NCBI RefSeq assembly: GCF_023073355.1
Contig: NZ_JADPJI010000008.1
Coordinates: 62,001 to 126,000, forward strand
Length of the DNA stretch: 64,000 nt
Direction of reading: 5' to 3'
From: Bradyrhizobium sp. 199
Lineage (GTDB): Bacteria; Pseudomonadota; Alphaproteobacteria; Rhizobiales; Xanthobacteraceae
The notes under the pieces were generated by a model. It did no database searches. It had not been told where the DNA came from and saw only the letters and a program-made list of their open reading frames with translations. Both the position numbers and the translations under genes were made by a program. The first letter of the stretch is position 1. Each line of letters begins with the position of its first letter. Positions 11,284 to 19,816 of this stretch are shown here, piece after piece.

Positions 11284-12003
11284 TTAGAACGCGTTCCTGA
11301 GCAGCGGGTACTTGGCTTCCAGACCGTCGAGGCTGAGAGTGAATTCGACCACGCGCTCGGGGGCTGCGACGATTTCGGCCGCGGGCGGGGCGAACTGCGG
11401 CAGGAGTGCTGCCATTGGCGCAGCGACCGGCGGCCTCACATCAGGCGCGGTGAGTGGCGCCATCGCGGCGGGTGCGGCGAGCGGCGACCTCACGGCAGGT
11501 GCAGTGAACGGCGCCCTCGCAGCGGGAGCCCTCAGCGGCGGGATCTCGGCGGGCGCCGTGAGCGGCGCAGGCGTGGCGAACGGCGCGATCGGGGCTTCGG
11601 TGATCTCCGCCAGAACGTCCGGCTTCGGATCGAACCTGACCGGCACGGCCGTCTCGGGGGCGATGTGGACGGCCTTCGGCTGCATGGTCTGCGCCTGCTC
11701 GCGCGGAAACACGCGGGGCATCGTCGCCGGCGACCAGCCGAACGCGGGCTTCACGCTCGCAGCCGCCTCGGCGACGTCCCCGCCGGTTGCAAGCGCGCGC
11801 CAGGTCTGAACGGCAAGCTTGGCTTCCTGGATGTTTTCGAGGAAGGCGATCTCGGAATGATAACGGCGCCAGCGGCCGGTCTCGAACATCTCGGAGAGAT
11901 GTTGCAGCCGCTGCTCGGCGAGAGCGCACCAGCGTGCCGCGACGTCGCGGCCAACGGCCACGGCGCGAACAGGCGCGCAATCAGATTCTTGGCGATGTGT
12001 CAT
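11284..12003 (-). CDS. TIGR03809-like conserved hypothetical, proline/alanine-rich
   Basis: 239 residues from MTHRQESDCAPVRAVAVGRD (ATG 12003). The N-terminal third is a compact helical domain (WCALAEQRLQHLSEMFETGRWRRY and following). The middle, about residues 130-205, is a low-complexity array of APLTAPAEIPPL-type units repeated roughly every 9-10 residues, probably disordered. The end (FTLSLDGLEAKYPLLRNAF) is again ordered. There is no signal peptide. I recall this family lying next to TIGR03808 proteins, as here, which supports the assignment. Function unknown. Confidence 0.7.
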   Translation of the reverse strand: MTHRQESDCAPVRAVAVGRDVAARWCALAEQRLQHLSEMFETGRWRRYHSEIAFLENIQEAKLAVQTWRALATGGDVAEAAASVKPAFGWSPATMPRVFPREQAQTMQPKAVHIAPETAVPVRFDPKPDVLAEITEAPIAPFATPAPLTAPAEIPPLRAPAARAPFTAPAVRSPLAAPAAMAPLTAPDVRPPVAAPMAALLPQFAPPAAEIVAAPERVVEFTLSLDGLEAKYPLLRNAF

Positions 12004-12301
12004 GAACCAGCCCGTCAGGGAAAAACACGGACGCGGGGACGCAACGCACACGAATCAATTTAGACGCGACATGAATATTTTGTGGAAAAGCTTTGTCTTG
12101 TCCAGCAACGACCCGGCTTTCGTCGTCAATCACCGTAGTCGTGCGGATATTTGCTTTGTTTTTGAGTCAAGCTTCGCACAAGCATAACCGGCTTGCGGCG
12201 TGCCGGGTGAGCGATCACAACGAGCGCGGCTGCGATCCTCAACTGCAAGCTGAACGAGCGCGAGGCTTCAAAGATGCCCACATCTTCGGTTCTAATTGAA
12301 T

Positions 12302-12378
12302 CAGAGCGGAAGCTCTGGATTTTCGTTTTGACGCTTTCGTCGCGCGAACCGGCACCCACTTCGCTCAAAAACGCTCTG
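12302..12378. repeat. Palindromic intergenic repeat (type D)
   Basis: Outer inverted ends CAGAGCG (12302-12308) and CGCTCTG (12372-12378). The interior contains a CGCGCGAACCGG...CCCACTTCGCT core. A related copy (about 80% by eye) is embedded in imuB at 36992-37053. The 575-bp interval 12004-12578 otherwise holds the upstream region of the TIGR03809-like gene and the terminator at 12380-12417; no further gene is supported. Confidence 0.65.
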
Positions 12379-12379
12379 A

Positions 12380-12417
12380 AAAGAAAAGACCCGTCCGGGG
12401 GGACAACCGGACGGGTC
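12380..12417 (-). terminator. Intrinsic terminator downstream of the subtilase gene
   Basis: GACCCGTCCGG (12388-12398) pairs perfectly with CCGGACGGGTC (12407-12417); on the minus strand the hairpin is followed by TCTTTTCTTTTC. It lies about 160 bases after the subtilase stop, giving a long 3' untranslated segment that could also hold a small RNA. Confidence 0.75.
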
Positions 12418-12578
12418 GAGCCATATGGGCGCTTGGGGTGGATGGGCGCTCGCGCCTAATATGACTGATGGGGAGGGATGACCGCTCCCACATAATTTGG
12501 TCGTGGCAACTTGGCTGAACGTTCAACGCGGCGGTCGCTTTTTTGATCTTCGGTCCGCGCGCAACTTTGTCGCAGCCG

Positions 12579-14291
12579 CTATCGCGCCGCCGGCCTATCC
12601 GCCTGAGAAATCGTGGATTTCTCGTCAGCACTCGACAACGAGGGTTGTTCGATCGCGCGGCTGCCGGGCTGATCGCGACGTGTCCCGGCATCTTCACGTT
12701 TTGTTGTACCGGACGCAGCCGCAACCGGCGTCGCGCTGTCGGCGGGAACGGCCATGACCGCGGCGAACGCATCGGTCTGGCCATCGCCGAAAAGCTCGTC
12801 ACGCCCGGGGGAGCCGAGATCGCGCGCGGTCTTCGCAAGCGTCATGCGCAGCGCCTCCGGCTTCAAGGCGTAGTTTCGCTCGAGCAGCAACGCCGCGACG
12901 CCGGAGACATAGGCGGCCGAGAACGAGGTCCCCGACGTCATCTGGTATTTGCCGTCCGTCGCCGGCAGGAAGATGTCGACCCCGGGCGCCGCGACCGCGA
13001 TGTAGTTGCCGCGGTTGGACGCGGTGAACAGCCTGTCCTGCTGGTCGGTCGCGCTGACCGCGATCACGTTGGGATTGGCGGCCGGATAGAGCGGCGGCGA
13101 TTTCGCGCCTGCATTGCCGGCGGCCGCGATCAGCACGAGGCCGCGCGCCGCGGTCGCCGCGATGGCGCGCTCGATCACCGCGTCCTTTGGGCCGGCAAAG
13201 CTCATATTGACGATCTGCGCGCCGTGCTCGGCGGCGTAATTCAGCGAGCGTAGGATGATGTAGGACGAGCTCTCGGCGCCGCCGTTGGTGCCGCCGAAGG
13301 CGCGGATCGCGATGATGCGCGCCTCGGGCGCGCTGCCCATGAGCCGGTCATGCGCCACGATGGCGCCGGCGACGCCGGTGCCGTGGACGTGCGGCCCCTC
13401 GGTGCTGCCGAGCGCATCGAAATTGTCGGCGACGGAATTGGCGAGTTCGGGATGTCTGACATCGATGCCGGAATCGATCACGGCAACCGTGACGTTCGCG
13501 CCGTGAGCCAGCGTATGCGCCTGCGGCAGGCGGAGTTTTGTCAGTGCATATTGCGCAGGATCGCCTTCGCTCGGCGGGGCCGATTTCTGGTCCTGGAGCA
13601 CATAGCGGAAGTTGGCCTGGACCGAGCGCACGCTGCCGTCGGCCGCGAATTCGCGCCGCACCGTCTCGTAGGGCCGGCCGTCGGTGATGCGGAACAGACC
13701 GAACGTGGCTCCGATCAGCGGGAAGCTCTCCGAGGAGACCCGCGTCAAGCCGTGCCGGCGGGCAAGCTCGTCGGCATCGCCGGGCGACAGCGTGCCATCG
13801 ATCTCCGCCACGAATTCGTTGGCGAAGCTGCGCGAGGCTGCAACCGACGTGTTGTTGCCACGCCCCTTGCCGGCACTTTTCTTGGCCGATTTTCCGGTGC
13901 CCTGCCCGCCTGCGTTCGGCTTTCCTGTGCACTCGCCGTCAGCATCAGGATAGGGCGCGGTGCAGGCCGCATAGAGGTTCGGCGAATAGCGCGCATAGGG
14001 CAGCACGGGCGTCGTCGGCCGGATGCGCAAAGTCGTGGTGTGGGGAATGGCCGCGATCGTCCGCGGGCCGCGATCGACCCTGACCGCGCGTGCGGCGATA
14101 TTGGGGCTGACGCGCGGGGTGATGCTAGGAGAGATGGTCGGCGTTCGCGTCGGCACGCTGATCGTGGGCGTGCGCATGATCGCCTGCCCCTGCGCAACCT
14201 CGACGCCGAGGCAGGCGGCGATCAGAAGTGCAGCGCCGACCGACGAAGCGTAGACCCCGGCGCGCACCCTGCTATCGGACTTGCCTGTCAT
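12579..14291 (-). CDS. Secreted subtilisin-like serine protease (family S8)
   Basis: 570 residues. An N-terminal signal-like segment (hydrophobic 13-33) is followed by a Pro/Thr/Ser-rich linker, a basic Lys/Gly-rich stretch (about 130-147) and an inhibitor-like pre-domain, then the peptidase. Catalytic residues are visible: D273 in VAVIDSGID, H303 in HVHGTGVAG, oxyanion N393 in AAAGNAG and S456 in SGTSFSAAYVSG. It would act outside the cytoplasmic membrane. It is the third gene after an ECF sigma factor and an anti-sigma factor on the same strand (17-base gap), suggesting it belongs to their regulon or participates in their signalling. Confidence 0.92.
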   Translation of the reverse strand: MTGKSDSRVRAGVYASSVGAALLIAACLGVEVAQGQAIMRTPTISVPTRTPTISPSITPRVSPNIAARAVRVDRGPRTIAAIPHTTTLRIRPTTPVLPYARYSPNLYAACTAPYPDADGECTGKPNAGGQGTGKSAKKSAGKGRGNNTSVAASRSFANEFVAEIDGTLSPGDADELARRHGLTRVSSESFPLIGATFGLFRITDGRPYETVRREFAADGSVRSVQANFRYVLQDQKSAPPSEGDPAQYALTKLRLPQAHTLAHGANVTVAVIDSGIDVRHPELANSVADNFDALGSTEGPHVHGTGVAGAIVAHDRLMGSAPEARIIAIRAFGGTNGGAESSSYIILRSLNYAAEHGAQIVNMSFAGPKDAVIERAIAATAARGLVLIAAAGNAGAKSPPLYPAANPNVIAVSATDQQDRLFTASNRGNYIAVAAPGVDIFLPATDGKYQMTSGTSFSAAYVSGVAALLLERNYALKPEALRMTLAKTARDLGSPGRDELFGDGQTDAFAAVMAVPADSATPVAAASGTTKREDAGTRRDQPGSRAIEQPSLSSADEKSTISQADRPAAR

Positions 14292-14307
14292 CGGCTTGGC
14301 GGCGCGG

Positions 14308-15003
14308 CTAGGGCGCTGCGACGGCGAGGTTGACGAACTTCTCGCGCTGCATCTTACCGAGCAGTGAAGCGAGCTCGTCCTGGCTCATGGCCTTGTCGAA
14401 CTGGAGGCGAAACATGCCGCCCTTGGCCCCGTCGACGATCGAGGCGTGGTAGCTGTCGAGCAGCCCGGTGATGTCGGCGATGCGCGCCTCGGGCGTGAAG
14501 CGCACCAGCGCGCGCGCCGGCGCAGCCGTGCTGCCAAGCTCGCGTGTGATCGGCGCGCTGGTCGAGAGCGAAGCGGTCTGGAAAGTCGCCGGCTGGTTCT
14601 TCATCAGCACGGCGCCGATGACACCGGCCTGCAACACGAGCGCGACGGCACCAAGGCTCGCCGACCAGGCCAGCGTGCGCGGCGACAGGCTCGCGAAGAA
14701 GGTCGAGATGCGCGCCGACAGCGGCAGCGAGCCGCTCGCCCGCGCCGGCTCGGCGTCGATCGCGGCGAACAGCTTCTGCATCGCGCGCGTCGATGGAGCA
14801 CCTAAGCTCTCGTTCAGATGGATGGTTTCTTCGTACTCGCCGCGGATCGCGGCATATTGCTTGGCAAGCTCCGGCTCGCGCGCCAGCGCTTCCTCGACAC
14901 GGCGCGCATCGCGCGCGTTCAGCGTGCCGGCGGCGTGCCAGGGCAGCAGCAGTTCAATTTCACTGGGCTCTTGCTCCAGCATCTTCTTGCTCAAAGCCAT
15001 CAT
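14308..15003 (-). CDS. Membrane anti-sigma factor for the adjacent ECF sigma factor
   Basis: 231 residues. The N-terminal cytosolic part (EIELLLPWHAAGTLNARDARRVEEALAREP-type helices) resembles anti-sigma domains but without the zinc HxxxCxxC motif. One transmembrane helix spans about residues 111-134, followed by a periplasmic domain containing RFTPEARIADITGLLDSYHASIVDG, similar to domains seen at the end of other alphaproteobacterial anti-sigma factors. The start codon overlaps the sigma factor stop (15000-15003), the usual coupling of a sigma/anti-sigma pair. A start one codon later (MALSKKM) is equally possible. Confidence 0.83.
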   Translation of the reverse strand: MMALSKKMLEQEPSEIELLLPWHAAGTLNARDARRVEEALAREPELAKQYAAIRGEYEETIHLNESLGAPSTRAMQKLFAAIDAEPARASGSLPLSARISTFFASLSPRTLAWSASLGAVALVLQAGVIGAVLMKNQPATFQTASLSTSAPITRELGSTAAPARALVRFTPEARIADITGLLDSYHASIVDGAKGGMFRLQFDKAMSQDELASLLGKMQREKFVNLAVAAP

Positions 15004-15569
15004 GGCCAGCCTCGCTCAATGCCGGCTGCCTTCAGCAGTTCGGCCAGTTTCTTGCGCGCATAGAACAAGCGCGTCTTCACGGTGTTCTCCGGTATCCCGA
15101 CGATTTCGGCCACCTCTTCCACGGACTTCTCGTGGTAGTAGACGAGATCGACGATTTCCCGATGGTCGGGCGAGAGGCCCGTCAGACACTCCCGCAACGC
15201 CTCACTGGTATCCTTTTTCTGCACCACCATTTCCGGATCGTCGGACGTATCCTCGATCGCGTTGGCGGCCTCATCGTCCAGCTCGAAATCCTTCCTGCGC
15301 CGGAGCGCAGATAGGGCCTTGAATCGGGTGATCGCCAGCAACCAGGTGGAAACGGCGGATCGACCCTCGAACTTCCCGGCTTGACGCCATACGTCGAGAA
15401 ACACCTCGCTTATGAGGTCTTCCGCCGCCTGCTCGTCACGCACGAGCCTGAGACCGAACCTGTAAACCCGGACATGGTGCCGCCCGTACAGCACCTGCAT
15501 GGCGAGCCGGTCACCTTGAGCGATCCTGGCGATGAGGACCTCGTCCGAAGCCGCCTGTGTCACGCTCAA
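15000..15569 (-). CDS. ECF-type sigma-70 family RNA polymerase sigma factor
   Basis: 189 residues with only regions 2 and 4. Region 2 is seen in YGRHHVRVYRFGLRLVRDEQAAEDLISEVFLDVWRQ and STWLLAITRFKAL, region 4 in LSPDHREIVDLVYYHEKSVEEVAEIVGIPENTVKTRLFYARKKL, a helix-turn-helix reading the -35 element. It is the first gene of a sigma, anti-sigma and subtilase group. I could not identify a convincing autoregulated promoter upstream. Distinct from the SigF-type factor encoded at 18981-19526. Confidence 0.93.
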   Translation of the reverse strand: MSVTQAASDEVLIARIAQGDRLAMQVLYGRHHVRVYRFGLRLVRDEQAAEDLISEVFLDVWRQAGKFEGRSAVSTWLLAITRFKALSALRRRKDFELDDEAANAIEDTSDDPEMVVQKKDTSEALRECLTGLSPDHREIVDLVYYHEKSVEEVAEIVGIPENTVKTRLFYARKKLAELLKAAGIERGWP

Positions 15570-16004
15570 TGGCCGTCTCGCAAAGTTGGTCGGGTCGATA
15601 CGGCGGACGGTTCGACGAGGGGGGCAAAATTGTTCAAGCTACCGCACTCGTACGGGTGCCTGTGTGATCCACCCCACATACGCGCATTTTTCTTGTCCCA
15701 CCCGCGGCCATCAGCCGCCACGATCCAGATCGGTAACATAATACTGAGATACTTCCCTGCGGCAGGCCTGTCCGGCACAGGCGCCCGCCCTCACCCGATT
15801 CCATAGCAGCCCTGCACGACATATGTCTCGCCAAGCCCGCCTTTGGCTCGATCGCGTCGCAAGGGATGCCTGATCACCGGTAAAATTCCTTCCGCCCGCC
15901 TATGACCTTGTTCCGTGCTGCACGGTTCGGATTCGGTTCCCAAGGATACCAAACCTAAAGGCTTGCCACATAGATTTAAGCAGACATCCACCACTGGCGG
16001 GACC
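15570..16004. other. Divergent intergenic region between ECF sigma and diguanylate cyclase genes
   Basis: A 435-bp region serving the divergent starts of the ECF sigma gene and the GGDEF gene. It is less GC-rich than its surroundings in places (CATTTTTCTTGTCCC; GGTAACATAATACTGAGATAC). I see no gene, strong hairpin terminator or recognisable operator in it. Confidence 0.5.
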
Positions 16005-17162
16005 ATGAGCACGGCCGCGACGTCCTTTCCCGAGAGGAATGCCGCTGAGGTCGCGGACATCGTCCTCACGTCCGAGGCAGCGGCCCCCGGCATCTTGGCG
16101 CGCCGGGTCCGCCAGCGCCGCCAGATGTATATCGGCCAGGCGGCGAGCTATTCGCTGGGCGCGTTGGTCCTGCTGATTTACGCCTATGGCGGGGCGGTCT
16201 CCATGGCGGTCCCGTCGCTGTTCTGGCTCGGCGGCCTCCTCATCATCGGCACCTTCACCGTTCTGTCGGAAGCCGGTTTCGGCTACCGCTTCGAGGATCA
16301 TTATCTCACCGTCTTCCAGATCTCGGCGCATATGGCGCTGCAACTGATGTTTCTGCTCGCAGTCCCGACGGTCGGGGTCGCGTTCCTCTCCGTGCTGTTT
16401 CTGATTTTCGCGTTTGGCACGCTGCGGATGACTTCGAGGCAGGCGATGGTCACCTGGGGCCTTGCCACCTGCGGGCTTGGCTTGGTCTTCCTGGGCTCGG
16501 ACCTGCCGATCGGACTGCCGGTTACGACCCGCCTGGAGCGAACCGCCTCGATGCTCTGCTTCGTGCTGGTGATCGGCCAGTGCGCCTTCCTCGGCCTGTT
16601 CGGCGCCACCTTGCGCAAGATTCTGTACCGTCGCAGCATCGAACTGAAGGCCGCCTATCAACGCATCGAGGAACTCGCCGAGCTCGACGAACTCACCGGC
16701 TCCTACAACCGTCGCTGCATCATGCGCCTTCTCGACCTCCAAATCGAAAAGTCGCGGCAGTCATCGACGCCTTGCGCGATCGCGCTGATCGATCTCGACT
16801 GGTTCAAGCGCATCAACGACGCCCACGGCCATCCCGTCGGCGACGAAGTGCTGCGCACCTTCGCGATCACCATTTTCGCCAACATCCGCCCGGCCGACTG
16901 CTTCGGCCGCTACGGCGGCGAGGAATTCCTGCTGCTGCTGCCGGACACGTCGGGTGATGCCGCACAGCGCACGCTCGAGCGCTTGCGCAGCATCGTCGCC
17001 GATCTCGACTGGAGCGCGTTCGCCGCGGGCATGCACGTGACCATTTCTGCGGGCGTCGTGACGCTGCGCGACCTTGATACTGCCGACACGTTCCTCGCGC
17101 GCGCCGACCGCGCGCTCTATTCCGCCAAAGAGCAAGGGCGCAACCGCATTGCAACGAGCTGA
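16005..17162 (+). CDS. Membrane-bound GGDEF diguanylate cyclase
   Basis: 385 residues from MSTAATSFPE (ATG 16005, after GGCGGG). About six hydrophobic helices lie between residues 46 and 203 (a compact membrane sensor without periplasmic domain), then a short coiled linker (ELKAAYQRIEELAELDELTG) and the GGDEF domain. The active-site motif is GGEEF (304-308). An RxxD inhibitory site (RPAD, 295-298) is placed five residues before it, as needed for product feedback inhibition. It should make cyclic di-GMP from two GTP in response to a membrane signal. No EAL domain is present. Confidence 0.93.
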   Translation: MSTAATSFPERNAAEVADIVLTSEAAAPGILARRVRQRRQMYIGQAASYSLGALVLLIYAYGGAVSMAVPSLFWLGGLLIIGTFTVLSEAGFGYRFEDHYLTVFQISAHMALQLMFLLAVPTVGVAFLSVLFLIFAFGTLRMTSRQAMVTWGLATCGLGLVFLGSDLPIGLPVTTRLERTASMLCFVLVIGQCAFLGLFGATLRKILYRRSIELKAAYQRIEELAELDELTGSYNRRCIMRLLDLQIEKSRQSSTPCAIALIDLDWFKRINDAHGHPVGDEVLRTFAITIFANIRPADCFGRYGGEEFLLLLPDTSGDAAQRTLERLRSIVADLDWSAFAAGMHVTISAGVVTLRDLDTADTFLARADRALYSAKEQGRNRIATS

Positions 17163-17225
17163 CCAAACCATTTTTTCCCGGTGCGCCAGAAGTCGAGGCC
17201 GGACCGAACGCTCCAGGACAGGGCG

Positions 17226-18329
17226 ATGAGATCCAAATCCGCGCGATCATCCGAGAATCTGCTCGAGGAGTTGCAGGCTGCGCTCTCGCACGGCACAGTC
17301 GCGCGCCGAGTCGAGACGCTGCGCCGCGTGACCGATCTCTTCGTGGGCAACGCGGTGGATTATTCCGACGACCACATCCGCATCTTCGACGACGTGTTCC
17401 AGTGCCTGATCGAGCAGATCGAGATTTCGGCCAAGGCGCTGCTCGCCGACCGCCTCGCACCGATCGCGGCCGCGCCGCCGAAAATCATCCGCACGCTCGC
17501 GCTCGACGAGGTCATCGAGGTCTCCGGCCCCGTGCTGTCGAAATCGGAACGGCTGGACGAGACGACCTTGATCGAGATCGCGCGCACGAGGGGCCAGGCG
17601 CATCTCAAGGCGATCTCGCTGCGGCGGGTACTGTCGGAGGCGCTGACCGACGTGCTGGTGACGCGCGGCAACGAGGACGTGGTGCAGTCGGCCGTCAGCA
17701 ATCCGGGCGCACGGCTCTCCGAGGGAAGCCTCACCGATCTCGTCTCGCGTGCCGAACGCGACGACGACCTCGCCACCTGCATCGGCCTGCGGCTGGACCT
17801 GCCGCGTCATCACTATCTGAAGCTGGTCGCCAAGGCGTCCTCGAGCGTGCGGAAGAAGCTCGAGGCCGCGCATCCGGAGCTTGCGGACGAGGTGTCGAGC
17901 GTCGTCCAGGAAGTGGCCCAGCGGGTCCGCGCCGCCGCCATGACGAAAGACACCGAGACGGCCCGTGCGCTGGTGAAGTCGCTGCACGCAGACGGCCGCC
18001 TCAACGAATTCCAGGTCACCACATTCGCCGAGCAGGGCAAGTTCGACGAAACCAATGCGGGGCTCGCGGCGCTCGCGGGCCTCGCGGTCGAGACCGCCGA
18101 GACCATGATGATCGAAAGCCGCACCGAGGGCGTGATGATCCTCGCCAAGGTCGCGGGCATGTCATGGCCGAGCGTGCGCGCCATCATCGCCATGCGCGAG
18201 AAGCTTTCAGGCGGCTCGCAGACCGACATGCTGACGCTGCGCGACGCTTACGAGGCGCTCCGCAGCTCGACCGCACAGCAGGTGCTGCGTTTCCACCGCA
18301 TGCAGCAGGGCACGACGCCGGCGGCCTGA
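17226..18329 (+). CDS. DUF2336 domain protein
   Basis: 367 residues from MRSKSARSSENLLEELQ (ATG 17226). It is an alpha-helical cytosolic protein with HEAT-like repeating helices (LADRLAPIAAAPPKIIRTLALDE, then VSGPVLSKSERLDETTLIEIARTRGQAHLKAIS). This is the DUF2336 pattern, abundant in Bradyrhizobium and Rhodopseudomonas. The family has no established activity. It lies 63 bases after the diguanylate cyclase in the same direction, so co-transcription is likely and a role in signalling is possible but inferred. Confidence 0.85.
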   Translation: MRSKSARSSENLLEELQAALSHGTVARRVETLRRVTDLFVGNAVDYSDDHIRIFDDVFQCLIEQIEISAKALLADRLAPIAAAPPKIIRTLALDEVIEVSGPVLSKSERLDETTLIEIARTRGQAHLKAISLRRVLSEALTDVLVTRGNEDVVQSAVSNPGARLSEGSLTDLVSRAERDDDLATCIGLRLDLPRHHYLKLVAKASSSVRKKLEAAHPELADEVSSVVQEVAQRVRAAAMTKDTETARALVKSLHADGRLNEFQVTTFAEQGKFDETNAGLAALAGLAVETAETMMIESRTEGVMILAKVAGMSWPSVRAIIAMREKLSGGSQTDMLTLRDAYEALRSSTAQQVLRFHRMQQGTTPAA

Positions 18330-18339
18330 TGCCGGCTCG

Positions 18340-18978
18340 TTAGTAGCGCAGGACTTTGGATCCCACCGCTGCTCCGATCGCCGTCACCAGCGCGGTCGCG
18401 ATCGTGTACCAGGTCGCGACGAACAGCGGGGAGTCGTCGGTGCAGTGCGAGGCATAGAGCGTCGCGGCGAGGCCGGCGGACACCAGGCCGGCGAGCGCAC
18501 CGGCGAGCGCGGGGCGCGAGGGCGCGCCATGGCGCAGGCCGAACAGCGCGCCCGCGAGCAGCGGCAGCGACATTGCGGGAATCGCGACCAGGCACACCCT
18601 GGAATTCTTGCCCATCAGCCGCATCGTCATCGGCATGGCCGGCGCCATCATCGCCTCGCTGCCGATCCCAACCGCAAGCAGCCCGACCGGGAGCAGCAGC
18701 AGCCAGCCCCAGCCCCGCAGCAGGGCTTCGGGGCGCGACAGATGCAGGCTGACGATGATGGCGGGAATCGCAAGCGACAGCGTCACCGCGAACTTCATGT
18801 CGAAGAACGGGTTGCGCATCGCGCTCATCACGTCGTGACGCACGCCGAGGAAGGTCGTGAAAATCAGGATCGACAAGGGCGCGGCCACCAGCAGCGCCAT
18901 GGTCAGCACGGCGCCAACGCGCGGCACGCGATGGGCGTTGTCGGCCGTGAGCGAGCGAATGAGTTGATCGGTATCCAT
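18340..18978 (-). CDS. nrsF: NrsF (DUF1109) membrane anti-sigma factor
   Basis: 212 residues with six predicted transmembrane helices and a short cytosolic N-terminus (MDTDQLIRSLTADNAHRVPR), the layout of NrsF/DUF1109 anti-sigma factors. Two isolated cysteines, C129 (NSRVCLVAIP) and C179 (ASHCTDDSP), match the pair required in Caulobacter NrsF to sense chromate/cadmium-type stress, at nearly the same positions. It lies 2 bases after the sigF stop on the same strand. It should hold SigF inactive until the cysteines are modified. Confidence 0.9.
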   Translation of the reverse strand: MDTDQLIRSLTADNAHRVPRVGAVLTMALLVAAPLSILIFTTFLGVRHDVMSAMRNPFFDMKFAVTLSLAIPAIIVSLHLSRPEALLRGWGWLLLLPVGLLAVGIGSEAMMAPAMPMTMRLMGKNSRVCLVAIPAMSLPLLAGALFGLRHGAPSRPALAGALAGLVSAGLAATLYASHCTDDSPLFVATWYTIATALVTAIGAAVGSKVLRY

Positions 18979-18980
18979 AA

Positions 18981-19526
18981 CTAGTGGTCCCGCAGTTTGG
19001 CAGTCAGTGCCGCAAGTCCGCGATGCAGTGCGACCCGCACCGCGCCTTCGCTCATCGAAAACTTCGTCGCCGTGTCCTTGATCGAGGCGCTCTCGACCGC
19101 GATCGACTGCAGCACGTCGCGCTGGCGCTGCGGCAGCGCGTCGAGCTGGGCTGCGACCTCCCCCGCCGAGGCCGTCTCCTGCGGTGCCTCGCCCGGCAGC
19201 GTCTCGGCGAAATCGTCAATGTTGACGAAGATACGTCTGCCGCGCCGCCTCAGCGCATCGATCAGCTTGTTGCGCCCGATCGCAAACAGCCAGGGCGCGA
19301 AGGGGGCCTCGCTGTCCCAAGTGTGCCGCTTCAGGTGCACCGCCAACAATATCTCCTGCACGATATCCTCGGCTTGGTCCGGAGGTTGCCCGGCCCTCGC
19401 CAAGCCACGCCTCGCCGCGGCGCGCAGCACCGGCGTGACCGCCCTCAACAGGCGATGATACGCCGCATCATCGCCCGCCATGGCCGACCGCATCAGGCCG
19501 GTCCATTCGTCCTCACGTCCGCGCAC
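18981..19526 (-). CDS. sigF: SigF-type ECF sigma factor controlled by NrsF
   Basis: 181 residues; region 2 includes DQAEDIVQEILLAVHLKRHTWD and APWLFAIGRNKLIDALRRRGRR, region 4 includes LPQRQRDVLQSIAVESASIKDTATKFSMSEGAVRVALHRGLAAL. Pairing with nrsF defines the subfamily. On the minus strand upstream, GTAAC-N16-CGAA (19547-19571) matches the promoter motif described for Caulobacter SigF, implying autoregulation. The expected role is a response to redox or heavy-metal stress. Other likely targets in this window were not found. Confidence 0.92.
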   Translation of the reverse strand: MRGREDEWTGLMRSAMAGDDAAYHRLLRAVTPVLRAAARRGLARAGQPPDQAEDIVQEILLAVHLKRHTWDSEAPFAPWLFAIGRNKLIDALRRRGRRIFVNIDDFAETLPGEAPQETASAGEVAAQLDALPQRQRDVLQSIAVESASIKDTATKFSMSEGAVRVALHRGLAALTAKLRDH

Positions 19527-19546
19527 GCGCGCCCCTCACCATGCAA

Positions 19547-19571
19547 TTCGGCCGTACGTTCAATTTGTTAC
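19547..19571 (-). promoter_or_regulatory. Putative SigF autoregulated promoter (GTAAC-N16-CGAA)
   Basis: On the minus strand GTAAC (19571-19567) is followed after exactly 16 bases by CGAA (19550-19547), 20 bases before the sigF start. The Caulobacter SigF promoter is recalled as GTAACC-N16-CGAA; only the sixth base differs here (A). Confidence 0.6.
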
Positions 19572-19584
19572 GCGGGCGCCTTCT

Positions 19585-19602
19585 GATCACGAATTCGTGA
19601 TC
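19585..19602. promoter_or_regulatory. 18-bp perfect palindrome upstream of sigF
   Basis: GATCACGAATTCGTGATC is a perfect dyad centred 14 bases upstream of the putative -35 box of sigF. It could be a dimeric regulator site. The cognate regulator is not identifiable. Confidence 0.45.
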
Positions 19603-19816
19603 CATACCGGAACTCGCGGCCGACACGGCCGGAAACATCTGCGACGGCTCATAACACCGATCGGGTCGCCCCGCACCCGGCGGCCGGCTGCATCGACCCG
19701 CTTTGCCCCGTTTTCGCCCGGTGTAGCGCGAAGATTCCCATTTTTTGCCCCGCTGCCGTCACGCCCCAGGGTCTCTGTTCGTTCCCGGGACGGGCGGAAT
19801 TGGGGAGATCGTCAAC

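Noticed and set aside
13350..14333. Open frame of 327 codons on the plus strand over the subtilase gene
   Set aside because: Antisense shadow; the subtilase has an intact triad.
15590..15640. ECF-type promoter upstream of the first ECF sigma factor gene
   Set aside because: A TGAAC and a CGTC occur in the right orientation but the spacing (14 bases) is too short for an ECF promoter.
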